From: Paucimonas lemoignei
GTDB lineage: Bacteria; Pseudomonadota; Gammaproteobacteria; Pseudomonadales; Pseudomonadaceae
NCBI GenBank assembly: GCA_900475325.1
Contig: LS483371.1
Span: 3,534,001-3,598,000, forward strand
Length of the DNA: 64,000 nt
Direction of reading: 5' to 3'
Shown one piece after another: positions 26,938 through 35,867 of the stretch. The notes beneath the pieces were generated by a model. That model did no database searches. It was not told the DNA's origin and saw nothing but the letters and a program-made list of their open reading frames with translations. How positions within the stretch are numbered: the first letter of the stretch is position 1; each line of letters begins with the position of its first letter. The position numbers and the translations under genes are program-made.

Positions 26938-27890
26938 GCCGCCCACAGATCAAAGTGTCCTCGACGGTGCTGGACGAGGCGATCAACTGGTCGCTCAAAA
27001 TCACCTACAACCTGCCGGACGCCGCGACGCGTCGGGCGTTCGAGCAATGGCTGGCGGCCGATGAAATGCACCGCAGTGCCTGGCAACGCCTGCAGAGTCT
27101 CAACGGGCAATTTGCCGATCTGCCCGCCAAGGCGGCCCTCGCCGCACTCAATAAACTGCCCGAGGCACGACTGCATCGGCGTCAGTTGCTCAAATTCGCC
27201 GTCCTGACGACCGGCGCGGGTTCGGTCAGCTGGGGAGCCGAGCGTTACACCCCCTGGCAGCGGTGGGTCGCCGACTACAGCACCCGAACGGGTGAACACC
27301 GGCGCTGGACTCTGCCCGATGGCAGCGTGCTTGACCTGAACACCGACAGTGCAGCGAGTCTGGCCATGGGCACCGAGCGGGGGGTGACGCTGCTGCGCGG
27401 TGAACTCGCCCTGGCAACAGGGCCCCAAAGCGCCCTGCCCTTGCGCCTGCACACCCCTCATTGCCAGGTGGATGCGGTTGACGCCCGCTTTGAAGCCCGG
27501 CTGCTGCCAGACTTCACCTGCATCACGGTCATCCAGGGTTCGGTAGCGCTCGCGGCCAGCCCCGGGGTTGCGCCATTCAGCATCAAGGCCGGAGAGCAGT
27601 GGAAGATCGGCCACTCACAGGCTCGGCTCATGCCAACCTCAGGTGCAGAGGCCGGTACCTGGCGCGACGGGATGTTGATCGTGCGCAGCCAGCCTTTGGC
27701 ACAGGTACTCACCGAGCTGGCGCGCTACCGGGTGGGCTACCTCGGTTGGGATCCGCACGTCGCCGCCCTGCCGGTCAGTGGTAATTTCAGCACCGTGCGG
27801 CCCGAGCAGTCAGTGGCATTGATAGCCCAGGCCCACGGCCTGCAACTGCGTCAACTCACCCGTTACTGGTTACGTGTGAGCGCCGCTTGA
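26934..27890 (+). CDS. FecR-like anti-sigma/sigma regulator
   Basis: A 318-residue inner-membrane sigma regulator. The cytoplasmic N-terminal DUF4880 domain (about 5-55: VLDEAINWSLKITYN, WLAADEMHRSAWQRLQ) binds the sigma factor. A single hydrophobic segment (about 83-98) precedes the periplasmic FecR domain (about 115-215: RRWTLPDGSVLDLNTDSAASL, VDAVDARFEARLL). The C-terminal STN-like part (about 245-318) meets the receptor signalling domain. It begins at GTG 26934, overlapping the sigma stop, so production is coupled one to one. This is the middle piece of the cell-surface signalling cascade. Confidence 0.92.
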   Translation: MSRPQIKVSSTVLDEAINWSLKITYNLPDAATRRAFEQWLAADEMHRSAWQRLQSLNGQFADLPAKAALAALNKLPEARLHRRQLLKFAVLTTGAGSVSWGAERYTPWQRWVADYSTRTGEHRRWTLPDGSVLDLNTDSAASLAMGTERGVTLLRGELALATGPQSALPLRLHTPHCQVDAVDARFEARLLPDFTCITVIQGSVALAASPGVAPFSIKAGEQWKIGHSQARLMPTSGAEAGTWRDGMLIVRSQPLAQVLTELARYRVGYLGWDPHVAALPVSGNFSTVRPEQSVALIAQAHGLQLRQLTRYWLRVSAA

Positions 27891-27927
27891 GTAAAAAAAG
27901 TTTCGGCGCGCTGATGGGATTTCGAAT

Positions 27928-30408
27928 GTGGCCCGGCATAGCTCTATGAATGCCTCACTCAAATCGTTCGAGACCCTTAACGTGACCCAGCGCATCCCCC
28001 CTTCGTTTCGCCGCCGCTCACTCAACCGGGCGGTACGTCATGCCCTGCTCTGCTGCAGCCTGACCGGCCTCTTGACCACCCAGGCTCAGGCCGCTGACCC
28101 GATGCAGATCGACATCCAGGCCGGCAGTCTGGACAGCGCCCTGACCCAGTTGAGCCGCAGCCTCGGTGTCAATATCGTCTTTGACCAACAGCTGCTGGCA
28201 GGCAAACGCAGCGCGGGCCTGCATGGCCGATTCACCGCCGACCAGGCGCTGGACAAACTAATCCAGGCCAGTGGCCTTGACGCGGTCAAGCAGGGTGAGG
28301 GCTTTGTTCTGCAACCGATGGCGGCGCGTGGCACCCTCGACCTCGCGCCCACCCAGATCGACAGCAATCAACTGGGCAACATCACCGAAGGCACGGGCTC
28401 TTACACGCCGGGCCTGATTGGCACCGCCACCCGCCTGGTGCTCAGCCCGAGGCAAACCCCTCAATCGGTCACCGTGGTGACCCGCCAGCACATGGACGAT
28501 TTCGCGCTGGACAGCGTCGATGACGTCATGCGGCACACCCCCGGCATCACCGTGTCCGCCTACGACAGTGACCGTTCGAACTATTACGCACGCGGTTTCT
28601 CCATCAACAACTTTCAGTACGACGGCATCCCCTCGGCCGTGCGTAACGTCGGATATTCGGCGGGCAACACCCTCAGCGACATGGCGATCTACGACCGGAT
28701 CGAAGTGCTCAAGGGCTCACCCGGCCTGTTGGTGGGGGCTGGCTCACTGGGCGCGACCATCAACCTTATTCGTAAAAAACCCACGGCGGACTTTCAGGGC
28801 CACCTGAGCCTCGGCGCGGGATCCTGGGATAACTACCGCAGCGAGATCGACGTGAGCGGCCCCCTCACACCCACCGGGAATGTCCGTGGCCGTGCCGTCG
28901 CGGCCTACCAGGACAAACACTCGTTCATGGATCGCTACAGCAGCAAGGCCGAGGTGTACTACGGCATCCTGGAGTTCGACCTTTCGCCCGACACCCTGCT
29001 CACCGTGGGTGGCGACTACCAGGACAACACGCCGAAAGGCTCGACCTGGTCAGGCAGCTTCCCGCTGCTCAATGCCGAGGGCGACCGTAACAGCGTCAAG
29101 CGCTCGTTCAGTAACGCTGCCGACTGGAGCAGTTGGCATCAGTACACCCGTACGGTTTTTGCGACGCTGGAACATCAACTTGGCGATGGCTGGGTGAGCA
29201 AGCTGCAACTCGATCACAAGCTCAACGGCTATGACGCTCAGATGGGCACGATCCAGGGCGACACGCCAGCGGCTGACGGCACCTCGAAAATCACCCCTGG
29301 ACGCTATCGCGGCGAAACCACCAGCGACTCGGCCGACGCTTACGTCACCGGCCCCTTCAACCTGCTCGGTCGCGAGCACGAAGTGGTGCTCGGCGGATCC
29401 ATCAGCAAGGCCCACTGGGAGGGCAAAGGCTTCTGGGACGTTACCTTTCCGAGTGGCAACCAACTGAATTTCTTCAATTGGCATGGCAACGTCGGCAAAC
29501 CGGACTGGGGCACGGCGCAACAGTTAAGCGACGACGTGATTCGCCAGACCGGCGTCTACCTCGCGACACGACTCAGCGCCACCGATGATTTGCATTTCAT
29601 CCTGGGCGGGCGGATCGTCAATTACACGCTGACCGGCAACACCGACACCTATCGCGAAAGTGGTCGGCTGATTCCCTACGCCGGGGCCGTTTATGACCTG
29701 ACGGAAAATCTGTCGGCCTATGCAAGTTACACCGACATCTTCATCCCGCAGGACTATTACAACCTCGACCGCAATCGCAAACTGCTTGACCCTGACGAAG
29801 GCCAGAACTACGAAGTGGGCATCAAGGGCGAGTTCTTTGACGGCCGTTTGAACGCCAGCCTGGCCTATTTTCAGGTCAAGGAAAGCAATCGCCCCGTAGC
29901 GGACGACGACTACAACAATCAGCGTCCGGAGCCTTCGAACTATGCCTTCAAGGGCACCGACGCCCAGACCAAGGGTTTTGAGCTGGAGGTGTCTGGCGAA
30001 CTCGCCCAGGGCTGGCAATTGCAGGCGGGCTACACCCATAAAGTCGTGCGTGACGATAACCACGAGAAGATTTCAACGTTCGAACCCGAGGACCAGCTCA
30101 CGCTGTTTACCACCTACAAACTGCCCGGTGCGCTCGATCAATGGACGGTCGGCGGGGGCGGACGCTGGCAGAGCAAGGCGTGGCAGGATATCTGGAACGC
30201 GCCGTATGGGGAGTACGAAGCGTTCAACCAGAAGCAGTATTGGGTCGTGGACCTGATGACCAAATACCAGATCACCCCCGCCCTCTCGGCCACGGTGAAC
30301 CTCAATAACGTGTTCGATAAGTACTACTACACCAATATCGGTTTCTATAACTCGGCCGTTTACGGCGAACCGAGAAACGTGATGGTGACCACGCGTTGGG
30401 ACTTCTAG
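27928..30408 (+). CDS. TonB-dependent siderophore receptor with signalling domain
   Basis: An 826-residue outer-membrane receptor. A long signal peptide ends at about residue 55 (TTQAQA). An STN signalling domain follows (about 58-130, IQAGSLDSALTQLSRSLGV), then the plug (about 170-285: TPQSVTVVTRQHMDDF, YYARGFSINNFQYDG, RIEVLKGSPGLLVG) and a 22-strand barrel ending in the terminal phenylalanine of TTRWDF. The STN domain fits transcriptional signalling through the two genes upstream. It resembles the FpvA/FoxA-type ferric-siderophore group; the ligand is unknown and no siderophore synthesis gene is nearby. GTG 27928 has GGGA upstream; ATG 27946 is the alternative start. Confidence 0.92.
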   Translation: MARHSSMNASLKSFETLNVTQRIPPSFRRRSLNRAVRHALLCCSLTGLLTTQAQAADPMQIDIQAGSLDSALTQLSRSLGVNIVFDQQLLAGKRSAGLHGRFTADQALDKLIQASGLDAVKQGEGFVLQPMAARGTLDLAPTQIDSNQLGNITEGTGSYTPGLIGTATRLVLSPRQTPQSVTVVTRQHMDDFALDSVDDVMRHTPGITVSAYDSDRSNYYARGFSINNFQYDGIPSAVRNVGYSAGNTLSDMAIYDRIEVLKGSPGLLVGAGSLGATINLIRKKPTADFQGHLSLGAGSWDNYRSEIDVSGPLTPTGNVRGRAVAAYQDKHSFMDRYSSKAEVYYGILEFDLSPDTLLTVGGDYQDNTPKGSTWSGSFPLLNAEGDRNSVKRSFSNAADWSSWHQYTRTVFATLEHQLGDGWVSKLQLDHKLNGYDAQMGTIQGDTPAADGTSKITPGRYRGETTSDSADAYVTGPFNLLGREHEVVLGGSISKAHWEGKGFWDVTFPSGNQLNFFNWHGNVGKPDWGTAQQLSDDVIRQTGVYLATRLSATDDLHFILGGRIVNYTLTGNTDTYRESGRLIPYAGAVYDLTENLSAYASYTDIFIPQDYYNLDRNRKLLDPDEGQNYEVGIKGEFFDGRLNASLAYFQVKESNRPVADDDYNNQRPEPSNYAFKGTDAQTKGFELEVSGELAQGWQLQAGYTHKVVRDDNHEKISTFEPEDQLTLFTTYKLPGALDQWTVGGGGRWQSKAWQDIWNAPYGEYEAFNQKQYWVVDLMTKYQITPALSATVNLNNVFDKYYYTNIGFYNSAVYGEPRNVMVTTRWDF

Positions 30409-30466
30409 CGCATTGGGGGAGATGCGAAGCAAACGACTATTACCCGATCTGGTTTGGGTGGATGAA

Positions 30467-30495
30467 GGGGCCACGAAACCGCGGCCCCTTTTTTT
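30467..30495 (+). terminator. Rho-independent terminator of the iron cassette
   Basis: A GGGGCC/GGCCCC stem with a ten-base loop is followed directly by seven T residues, 58 bases after the receptor stop. It is a textbook intrinsic terminator on the plus strand. Confidence 0.9.
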
Positions 30496-30658
30496 GCGGG
30501 TGAATAGGCTCCCAGAACTCTGTTCCAGTCGCGGCGCACGTTCATGCCGATGCCTGATGGTCCTGCTTAGCGTTACACGCGTCATCGTGAGCACAACCCC
30601 ATCAACGACAAATCCGGCTGAACTTTCAAAAGCGCTCTGGCCTCCCATCTTCAACGCA

Positions 30659-30678
30659 GCGGCTGAATCATCAGCCGC
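30659..30678. promoter_or_regulatory. Perfect palindrome before the DJ-1/PfpI gene
   Basis: GCGGCTGA and TCAGCCGC form an 8-bp perfect inverted repeat around ATCA, ending 35 bases before the DJ-1/PfpI start codon. It could be an operator or a leader hairpin. The remainder of 30409-30713 holds only the upstream terminator and no gene. Confidence 0.4.
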
Positions 30679-30713
30679 ATGCCAGATTTCATGACTTGAG
30701 ATGGAGTGACACC

Positions 30714-31277
30714 ATGAGCAACACGCTTGCAGGCAAAAAAGTACTTTTCATCACTTCCAATAACGGGATCGAGCGGGACGAGCTGGTCAAACCGCTGGAA
30801 GCCCTAAAGGCGCAAGGTGCTGTGGTCACCCACGGTTCAAGCGATGGCGGGACTGTTCAGACCTTCGTCCAGGACACCGAAAAAGATCGCACGCTTGAGT
30901 CGCAGGTTGCACTGGCCGGGCTCAAAGCGTCGGATTTCGATGCGCTGGTCATTCCAGGCGGTACGGTCAACGCCGACACCCTGCGACTGGACGAAAACGC
31001 TCAGCGCCTGACCAAGGAGTTCGCCGATGCAGGCAAAATCATCGCCGCGATCTGCCATGGCCCGTGGCTGCTGATCAACGCCGGCGTCATCACTGGCAAG
31101 ACCCTAACTTCCTACCCAAGCGTGCAGCTTGACCTGGAAAATGCCGGTGCTGCCGGTTGGGTCGATGTCGAGGTCAAGCAATGCCAGGCCAATGGCTGGA
31201 CGTTGATCACTTCGCGCACCCCTGACGACATTCCGGCATTCAACGAGGCTATCGCTGCAGCCCTTACAGCAGCGTAA
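30714..31277 (+). CDS. DJ-1/PfpI family protein (YhbO/PfpI-like)
   Basis: A 187-residue glutamine-amidotransferase-like protein. The nucleophile elbow AAICHGPWLL places the reactive cysteine at residue 114, followed by His115, as in PfpI/YhbO. The glutamate that activates it is probably in the early SNNGIERDEL stretch. The strand VLFITSNNGIE opens the fold and DALVIPGG gives the second loop. Such proteins are linked to stress resistance and to glyoxal or glycation repair; a protease role is unlikely. ATG 30714 has GGAG ten bases upstream. It stands alone between the iron cassette and a convergent GNAT gene. Confidence 0.9.
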   Translation: MSNTLAGKKVLFITSNNGIERDELVKPLEALKAQGAVVTHGSSDGGTVQTFVQDTEKDRTLESQVALAGLKASDFDALVIPGGTVNADTLRLDENAQRLTKEFADAGKIIAAICHGPWLLINAGVITGKTLTSYPSVQLDLENAGAAGWVDVEVKQCQANGWTLITSRTPDDIPAFNEAIAAALTAA

Positions 31278-31295
31278 GGCTCTGAATACGCCAAA

Positions 31296-31339
31296 GACTC
31301 CAGCCGCTTGGGTAGTGACTCAACGGCTGGGTCTCTTTT
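31296..31339 (+). terminator. Hairpin terminator after the DJ-1/PfpI gene
   Basis: CCAGCCG and CGGCTGG form a stem around an 17-base loop, followed by GTCTCTTTT. It lies 23 bases after the stop codon and faces the convergent GNAT gene. Confidence 0.7.
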
Positions 31340-31350
31340 AAACACCTGCG

Positions 31351-31884
31351 CTAACCCTGTGGCGCGCTCTCTGCGCCCTCGCCCAGTTCGCGCTGCATGA
31401 TCACCGTATCGAGCCAGCGTCCATGTTTGAAACCTACTGACTCAAACACCCCAACCCTGCGAAAGCCCAGGCGCTCGTGTAACCGGATCGATGCGACATT
31501 TTCGCTGTTGCCGATGATCGCCACCATCTGCCGCCGCCCGCTCTCGATGCAGCGCTGGATCACTGCACTCAGCAGCGCCTGCCCAACACCCAGACCTGAC
31601 ATGCCCTCACGAACATAGACCGAGTCCTCGACCGTAAATCGGTAGGCGGGCCGCGGACGATACAGTGTCGCGTAGCCATAGCCGATCAATTCCCCCTCGC
31701 GCTCGGCCACCAGAAAGGGCAAGCCATGGGCAGCGATATCGGCGCGGCGCTGGCACATCTGTTCGAGCGTCGGCGGCTCCAATTCAAAACTGGCCGTGCC
31801 GTGAATCACGTGATGGGCATAGATCGCCTGCACCGCTGGCATGTCGTGGTCATTGGCGTCGCGAATGAGCAGGTTGTGAGGCAT
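31351..31884 (-). CDS. GNAT acetyltransferase, phosphinothricin/methionine-sulfoximine type
   Basis: A 177-residue acetyltransferase of the Pat/MddA-like group. It opens IRDANDHDMPAVQAIYAHHV and has GTASFELEPPTLEQM, a stretch diagnostic of the phosphinothricin N-acetyltransferase family. It continues with EDSVYVREGMSGLGVGQALLSAV (acetyl-CoA loop) and VASIRLHERLGFRRVGVFESVGFKHGRWLD. Chromosomal members generally acetylate methionine sulfoximine/sulfone and similar amino-acid analogues. ATG 31884 has GGAAG upstream; the frame extends to 31944. It diverges from a LysR gene. Confidence 0.88.
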   Translation of the reverse strand: MPHNLLIRDANDHDMPAVQAIYAHHVIHGTASFELEPPTLEQMCQRRADIAAHGLPFLVAEREGELIGYGYATLYRPRPAYRFTVEDSVYVREGMSGLGVGQALLSAVIQRCIESGRRQMVAIIGNSENVASIRLHERLGFRRVGVFESVGFKHGRWLDTVIMQRELGEGAESAPQG

Positions 31885-32020
31885 GGGTCGTTTTCTTCCG
31901 AGGTATCTGTGTGTTTGTTCCAGCAGCAGCTGAGCGCTGAACATCCGGGTAAATAATGGCCTCAGGCACTCCCAAAGAAAAGCTATGATTACTCATCTTC
32001 AGCATAAGTAAAACCTTGCC

Positions 32021-32908
32021 ATGCAGCGCCTTAACCTCAACCATTTGCACACCTTCGCCCTGGTCATTGAGCATGCGAGCTTCTCCGGCGCGGCCGAGCG
32101 TCAAGGCTTGACGCAACCCGCTGTCAGCCTGCAAATCCGTCAGCTGGAAACCCGCCTGAATCTGAAACTGATAGAACGCGTGGGCAAACGGGTAAAACCC
32201 ACGTCGGCGGGGAATACCTTGCTGGAACACATCGGACGCATCGATGCCGTGGTCGAAGAGGCCCTGCTCGACCTGTCCAGCCATGCCCAGGGCATTGCCG
32301 GTCAAGTCGCCATTGGCACCGGCGCCACGGCCTGCATTCATTTGCTGCCGCCCATTCTGCAAAGCCTGCGTCGTCAGTTTCCCGCGCTGGATGTGCGCGT
32401 CAGCACAGGCAATACCGAAGGCATCCTGCGCGCTGTAGAGGAAAATCGCCTGGACCTGGCGCTGGTCACCCTGCCCGCTGCCGGGCGCAGTTTGTCCGTC
32501 AGCCCATTGCTGAAAGAAGACTTCGTGGCGATCTTCAGCGCCGAGCAGGCGGATTTTCCGGGCTCACTGACGCCGGAATCATTGGCGAGCATGCCACTGG
32601 TGGTTTTCGAGGCTGGCAGCAGCACGAGGCTGTTGATTGATGAGTGGTATTTGCAGGCCGGTTTACGCGTCAAACCTGTGATGGAACTGGGCAGCATCGA
32701 GGCCATCAAGGAAATGGTCGCGGCCGGGCTGGGTTACAGCATCGTGCCCGCCATGTCCGTGGCAGCGACCCATCATCGGCGAGGCTTGCGGGTCGAGCCG
32801 CTGAACCCGTCCTTGAGCCGCACCCTTGGCATTGCGCTGCGCCAGGACAAACCGGTGGGCAAGGCGCTGCGGCAAGTCCTCGATGCCTTGCAAACGCTGT
32901 CTTCCTGA
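32021..32908 (+). CDS. LysR family regulator
   Basis: A 295-residue LysR protein: winged helix at about 1-65 (LNHLHTFALVIEHASFSGAAERQGLTQ, LQIRQLETRLNLKLIERV) and effector domain at about 93-290 (VAIGTGATACIHLLPPIL, VEENRLDLALVTLPAAGRSL). The sequence is of the CysB/CbbR-like type. The ribosome site is weak (CCTTGCC before ATG 32021). It is divergent from the GNAT gene by 136 bases, its probable target. A hybrid kinase gene follows in the same direction after 155 bases with no obvious operon link. Confidence 0.9.
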   Translation: MQRLNLNHLHTFALVIEHASFSGAAERQGLTQPAVSLQIRQLETRLNLKLIERVGKRVKPTSAGNTLLEHIGRIDAVVEEALLDLSSHAQGIAGQVAIGTGATACIHLLPPILQSLRRQFPALDVRVSTGNTEGILRAVEENRLDLALVTLPAAGRSLSVSPLLKEDFVAIFSAEQADFPGSLTPESLASMPLVVFEAGSSTRLLIDEWYLQAGLRVKPVMELGSIEAIKEMVAAGLGYSIVPAMSVAATHHRRGLRVEPLNPSLSRTLGIALRQDKPVGKALRQVLDALQTLSS

Positions 32909-33063
32909 TCGCGTTCAGACACGGCCGCAATGTCTCGCCTGCCGCCCGGTAACGGTCCCAGTCGGACCGGCGTGAAATTAAAATCCAACGCCGTCGAAAA
33001 ACACAGGAGCGTTTTCGATATTGACCCCTCTAAGCTCCAGCACCTGAATGCGGACGGATAGCG

Positions 33064-35268
33064 ATGCCCAATAGCGATGGCCTGGAACAGCTGAGTAGAA
33101 AAGAGCTTATTGCAGAGGTTCTGCGTCTGCGTGGGCAGGCCATAGGCCGCGGGCACAGCGCTGCGCCGACTGACGAAGCCAGACTTGATCTGACCGAGAC
33201 GCCTGTTTCAGAGCCTGCGCTGCGCGAGAGACATGAGCTTTTCAGAACCATCCTCCACACCATTGAGGCGGCCTTCGCCATCGTCGAAGTCAAGTTTGAT
33301 GAAGACGATAACCCGGTGGATTATCGATTCGTTGAAGCCAACCCCGCATTCGAGCGGGAAGCGGGGGTCAATCTGCGAGGCAAATGGGTGACCGAGTTTG
33401 CCCCCAACCTCGAGCCTTTCTGGTTTGAGATCTATGGCCACGTTGCGAAAACCCGAGAGCCCAAAACATTCGAGAATTATGCCGAGGCGTTCGACCGCTG
33501 GTTTGATGTCAGGGCTGTACCGGTAGGCCATCCAGACGACCGGCGCATTGCAATTTTTTTCGGCGATGTCACCGAGCGGCGCAGGTCCCAGGAGCGTTTG
33601 CGAGCCAGTGAAGCCCTCGCCCGAGAAAACATTGAGCGGGTTCAATTGGCGCTGGCGGCAGGGGCAATCATCGGCACGTGGCACTGGGATCTTGCCACCG
33701 GTCATTTCACCGTGGATGAGCCCTTTTCGGTGGCTTTTGGTCTGGACCCGGAGATCGGCCGTCAGGGTCTGACGCAGGAACAACTGCTGGTCACCGTGCA
33801 TCCAGATGACCGGCCTGGAGTGACAGCCTCGATAGATAAGGTGGTCGCAGGCGGCAGCGCCTACGTACACCAGTACCGCGTGCGTCGCGCAGATGGTAAT
33901 TACTACTGGATCGAGGCCAATGGCCGAGTTGATCGCGCGCAGGACGGGAAAGCGCTCAGCCTGCCGGGCGTGCTGATCGACCTGGGAGAGCGCCGGGCAC
34001 TGGAAGCTGAGCGCGACCGAGCCATCGCTGACTTGCGCACCCTCAACGAAACACTCGAGCAACGCGTTGCAGAACGCACCAGCGAGCTGATGCACGCCGA
34101 GGAAAAACTTCGTCAGGCGCAGAAAATGGAAGCGGTGGGCCAGCTCACAGGGGGCTTGGCGCACGACTTCAACAACCTTCTTGCTGGTATCTCAGGGTCG
34201 CTTGAGATGATTACTTCGCGCATGGCACAGGGCAAACTGGCCGACGTTGACAAGTACATGCTGGCTGCGCAAGGGGCAGCCAGACGCGCCGCGTCACTGA
34301 CCCACCGGTTGCTGGCCTTTTCGCGACGACAGACGCTGGATCCGCGGCCGACAGACATCAACGCATTGATGGATGGCATGACCGAACTGATCCAGCGTAC
34401 CGTAGGCCCCAGCATCCGGGTTCAGACGGTCGGCGCAGTCGATCTATGGCCTGCACTGGTCGATGCAAGCCAGCTCGAGAACGCGCTTCTGAACCTTTGC
34501 ATCAATGGTCGCGATGCAATGCCTGATGGCGGGCGCATTACGCTGGAAACGGCAAACAGGTGGATGGATCGAAAAACAGCGGCCGCATATGAGCTGCCGG
34601 AGGGCCAATATCTCTCGCTGAGCGTGACCGATACAGGCACAGGTATGTCGCCAGCCGTGATCGCCAAGGCATTCGACCCGTTTTTCACCACCAAGCCTCT
34701 AGGACAAGGGACGGGGCTAGGCCTGTCGATGATCTACGGTTTCGCCAAGCAGTCAGGAGGCCAGGTCCGGATTTATTCGGAATTGGGTATCGGCACCACC
34801 ATCAGCATCTATCTGCCGCGGTTCTACGGTGATATCCAGGTCAATGAAGATCGAGTAGACAGCGGGCCGATTTCAGCCTCTGCAAAGGGTGAGACGGTGT
34901 TGGTGGTAGATGATGAGCCCACGGTCAGAATGATGATCGTAGACGCCTTGAGTGAACTCGGTCATACGGTGCTGGAGGCGTCTGACAGCGCCGAGGGTCT
35001 GGCAATACTGCGCTCCGGCGTTTGCATCGACTTGCTGATCACCGATGTGGGCTTGCCGGGCGGAATGAACGGCCGACAAATGGCCGATGCCGGGCGGGAA
35101 TTACGGCCCGGTCTGCCCACCATATTCATTACCGGGTACGCCGAGAACGCCGTCATCAGCCATGGCTACTTGCCGCTGGGTATGCGCGTTCTCACCAAGC
35201 CATTCTCAATTGACGGACTACTGCTCCAGGTCCGCGAATTGTTGCAGCCAAATGCTGAGGAGCTTTGA
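33064..35268 (+). CDS. Hybrid sensor histidine kinase with two PAS domains and a C-terminal receiver
   Basis: A 734-residue cytoplasmic hybrid kinase with no membrane segment or signal peptide. Two PAS/PAC units occupy about 58-180 (ending FFGDVTERRRSQERL) and 190-312 (TWHWDLATGHF, VHPDDRPG, YYWIEANG). A coiled coil leads to the HisKA box LTGGLAHDFNNLLAG, with the phospho-acceptor His367. The HATPase part (about 470-590) has LLNLCINGRDAMP, DTGTGM and GTGLGLSMIYGF. The receiver (about 610-730) has DDE and the phosphorylated Asp661 in ITDVGLPGG. PAS2 resembles flavin or redox-sensing modules, but lacks a visible LOV cysteine motif (inference). No partner regulator is adjacent. Confidence 0.92.
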   Translation: MPNSDGLEQLSRKELIAEVLRLRGQAIGRGHSAAPTDEARLDLTETPVSEPALRERHELFRTILHTIEAAFAIVEVKFDEDDNPVDYRFVEANPAFEREAGVNLRGKWVTEFAPNLEPFWFEIYGHVAKTREPKTFENYAEAFDRWFDVRAVPVGHPDDRRIAIFFGDVTERRRSQERLRASEALARENIERVQLALAAGAIIGTWHWDLATGHFTVDEPFSVAFGLDPEIGRQGLTQEQLLVTVHPDDRPGVTASIDKVVAGGSAYVHQYRVRRADGNYYWIEANGRVDRAQDGKALSLPGVLIDLGERRALEAERDRAIADLRTLNETLEQRVAERTSELMHAEEKLRQAQKMEAVGQLTGGLAHDFNNLLAGISGSLEMITSRMAQGKLADVDKYMLAAQGAARRAASLTHRLLAFSRRQTLDPRPTDINALMDGMTELIQRTVGPSIRVQTVGAVDLWPALVDASQLENALLNLCINGRDAMPDGGRITLETANRWMDRKTAAAYELPEGQYLSLSVTDTGTGMSPAVIAKAFDPFFTTKPLGQGTGLGLSMIYGFAKQSGGQVRIYSELGIGTTISIYLPRFYGDIQVNEDRVDSGPISASAKGETVLVVDDEPTVRMMIVDALSELGHTVLEASDSAEGLAILRSGVCIDLLITDVGLPGGMNGRQMADAGRELRPGLPTIFITGYAENAVISHGYLPLGMRVLTKPFSIDGLLLQVRELLQPNAEEL

Positions 35269-35304
35269 ACAGGTGACAGTGCTCCCAACGCCTCGTTAAC
35301 GCGC

Positions 35305-35808
35305 TCAGCCAGTCAAAGCGCTGAACACCTCGAACTCACCGCGCAGCGTGGCAACAACCCCTTCAACGCTCGGGCCTTGTACGGGCGGCGGATCGGGCCG
35401 CTCGCAGAACTCTCGCCACACAAAGAGCATCAGCTCTGCGCCATCGGTCTGGGGCAGAGGGCTGGCAATCGAGCCGAAGGTTTGCAGCAACCTGTACCGG
35501 TCGTCATCCCAGAACATCGCTTCGACCCACGGGTAGATCGGGATGAAATGAAAGTGGATGGAATACCCTGCCTCATGGCCGAAACGGCCGATGTAAAGCC
35601 GCGCCGGTTGCAGGCAGGCTTCGATGGACTGCTGAATGCGGGCCTGCAGAACGCCCAGTTCAGCCAACGCCTCGCGCGGGAGCGCCGCCAGGGAGTTCGT
35701 CACCTGCTTTGCGCTGAGCATGACGTACCCCGGCAACGCGCTGTCCATACGATGGTTGACGGTCCAATGGAGCGACTCGTGGATCATGAAGCGAGGTGCT
35801 ATGTCCAT
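35305..35808 (-). CDS. HIT-domain-like protein
   Basis: A 167-residue protein of the HIT superfamily (nucleotidyl hydrolase/transferase). The triad region reads SIHFHFIP: Ser83 replaces the first histidine, while His85, the usual catalytic position, and His87 remain. An upstream substrate strand, HWTVNHRMDSALPGYVML, matches the family NxF/L...G pattern. The C-terminal tail beyond residue 110 (WREFCERPDPPPVQ) is longer than in typical Hint/Fhit proteins. No clear ribosome site precedes ATG 35808; Met8 is the alternative start. It is convergent with the kinase gene and 59 bases downstream of the OsmC gene. Confidence 0.75.
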   Translation of the reverse strand: MDIAPRFMIHESLHWTVNHRMDSALPGYVMLSAKQVTNSLAALPREALAELGVLQARIQQSIEACLQPARLYIGRFGHEAGYSIHFHFIPIYPWVEAMFWDDDRYRLLQTFGSIASPLPQTDGAELMLFVWREFCERPDPPPVQGPSVEGVVATLRGEFEVFSALTG

Positions 35809-35867
35809 GCGCTGGCCATGAGTGAGTGTCCGTTCAACGTGGGCTGATTGCTCCGAGGGGCATCGGT

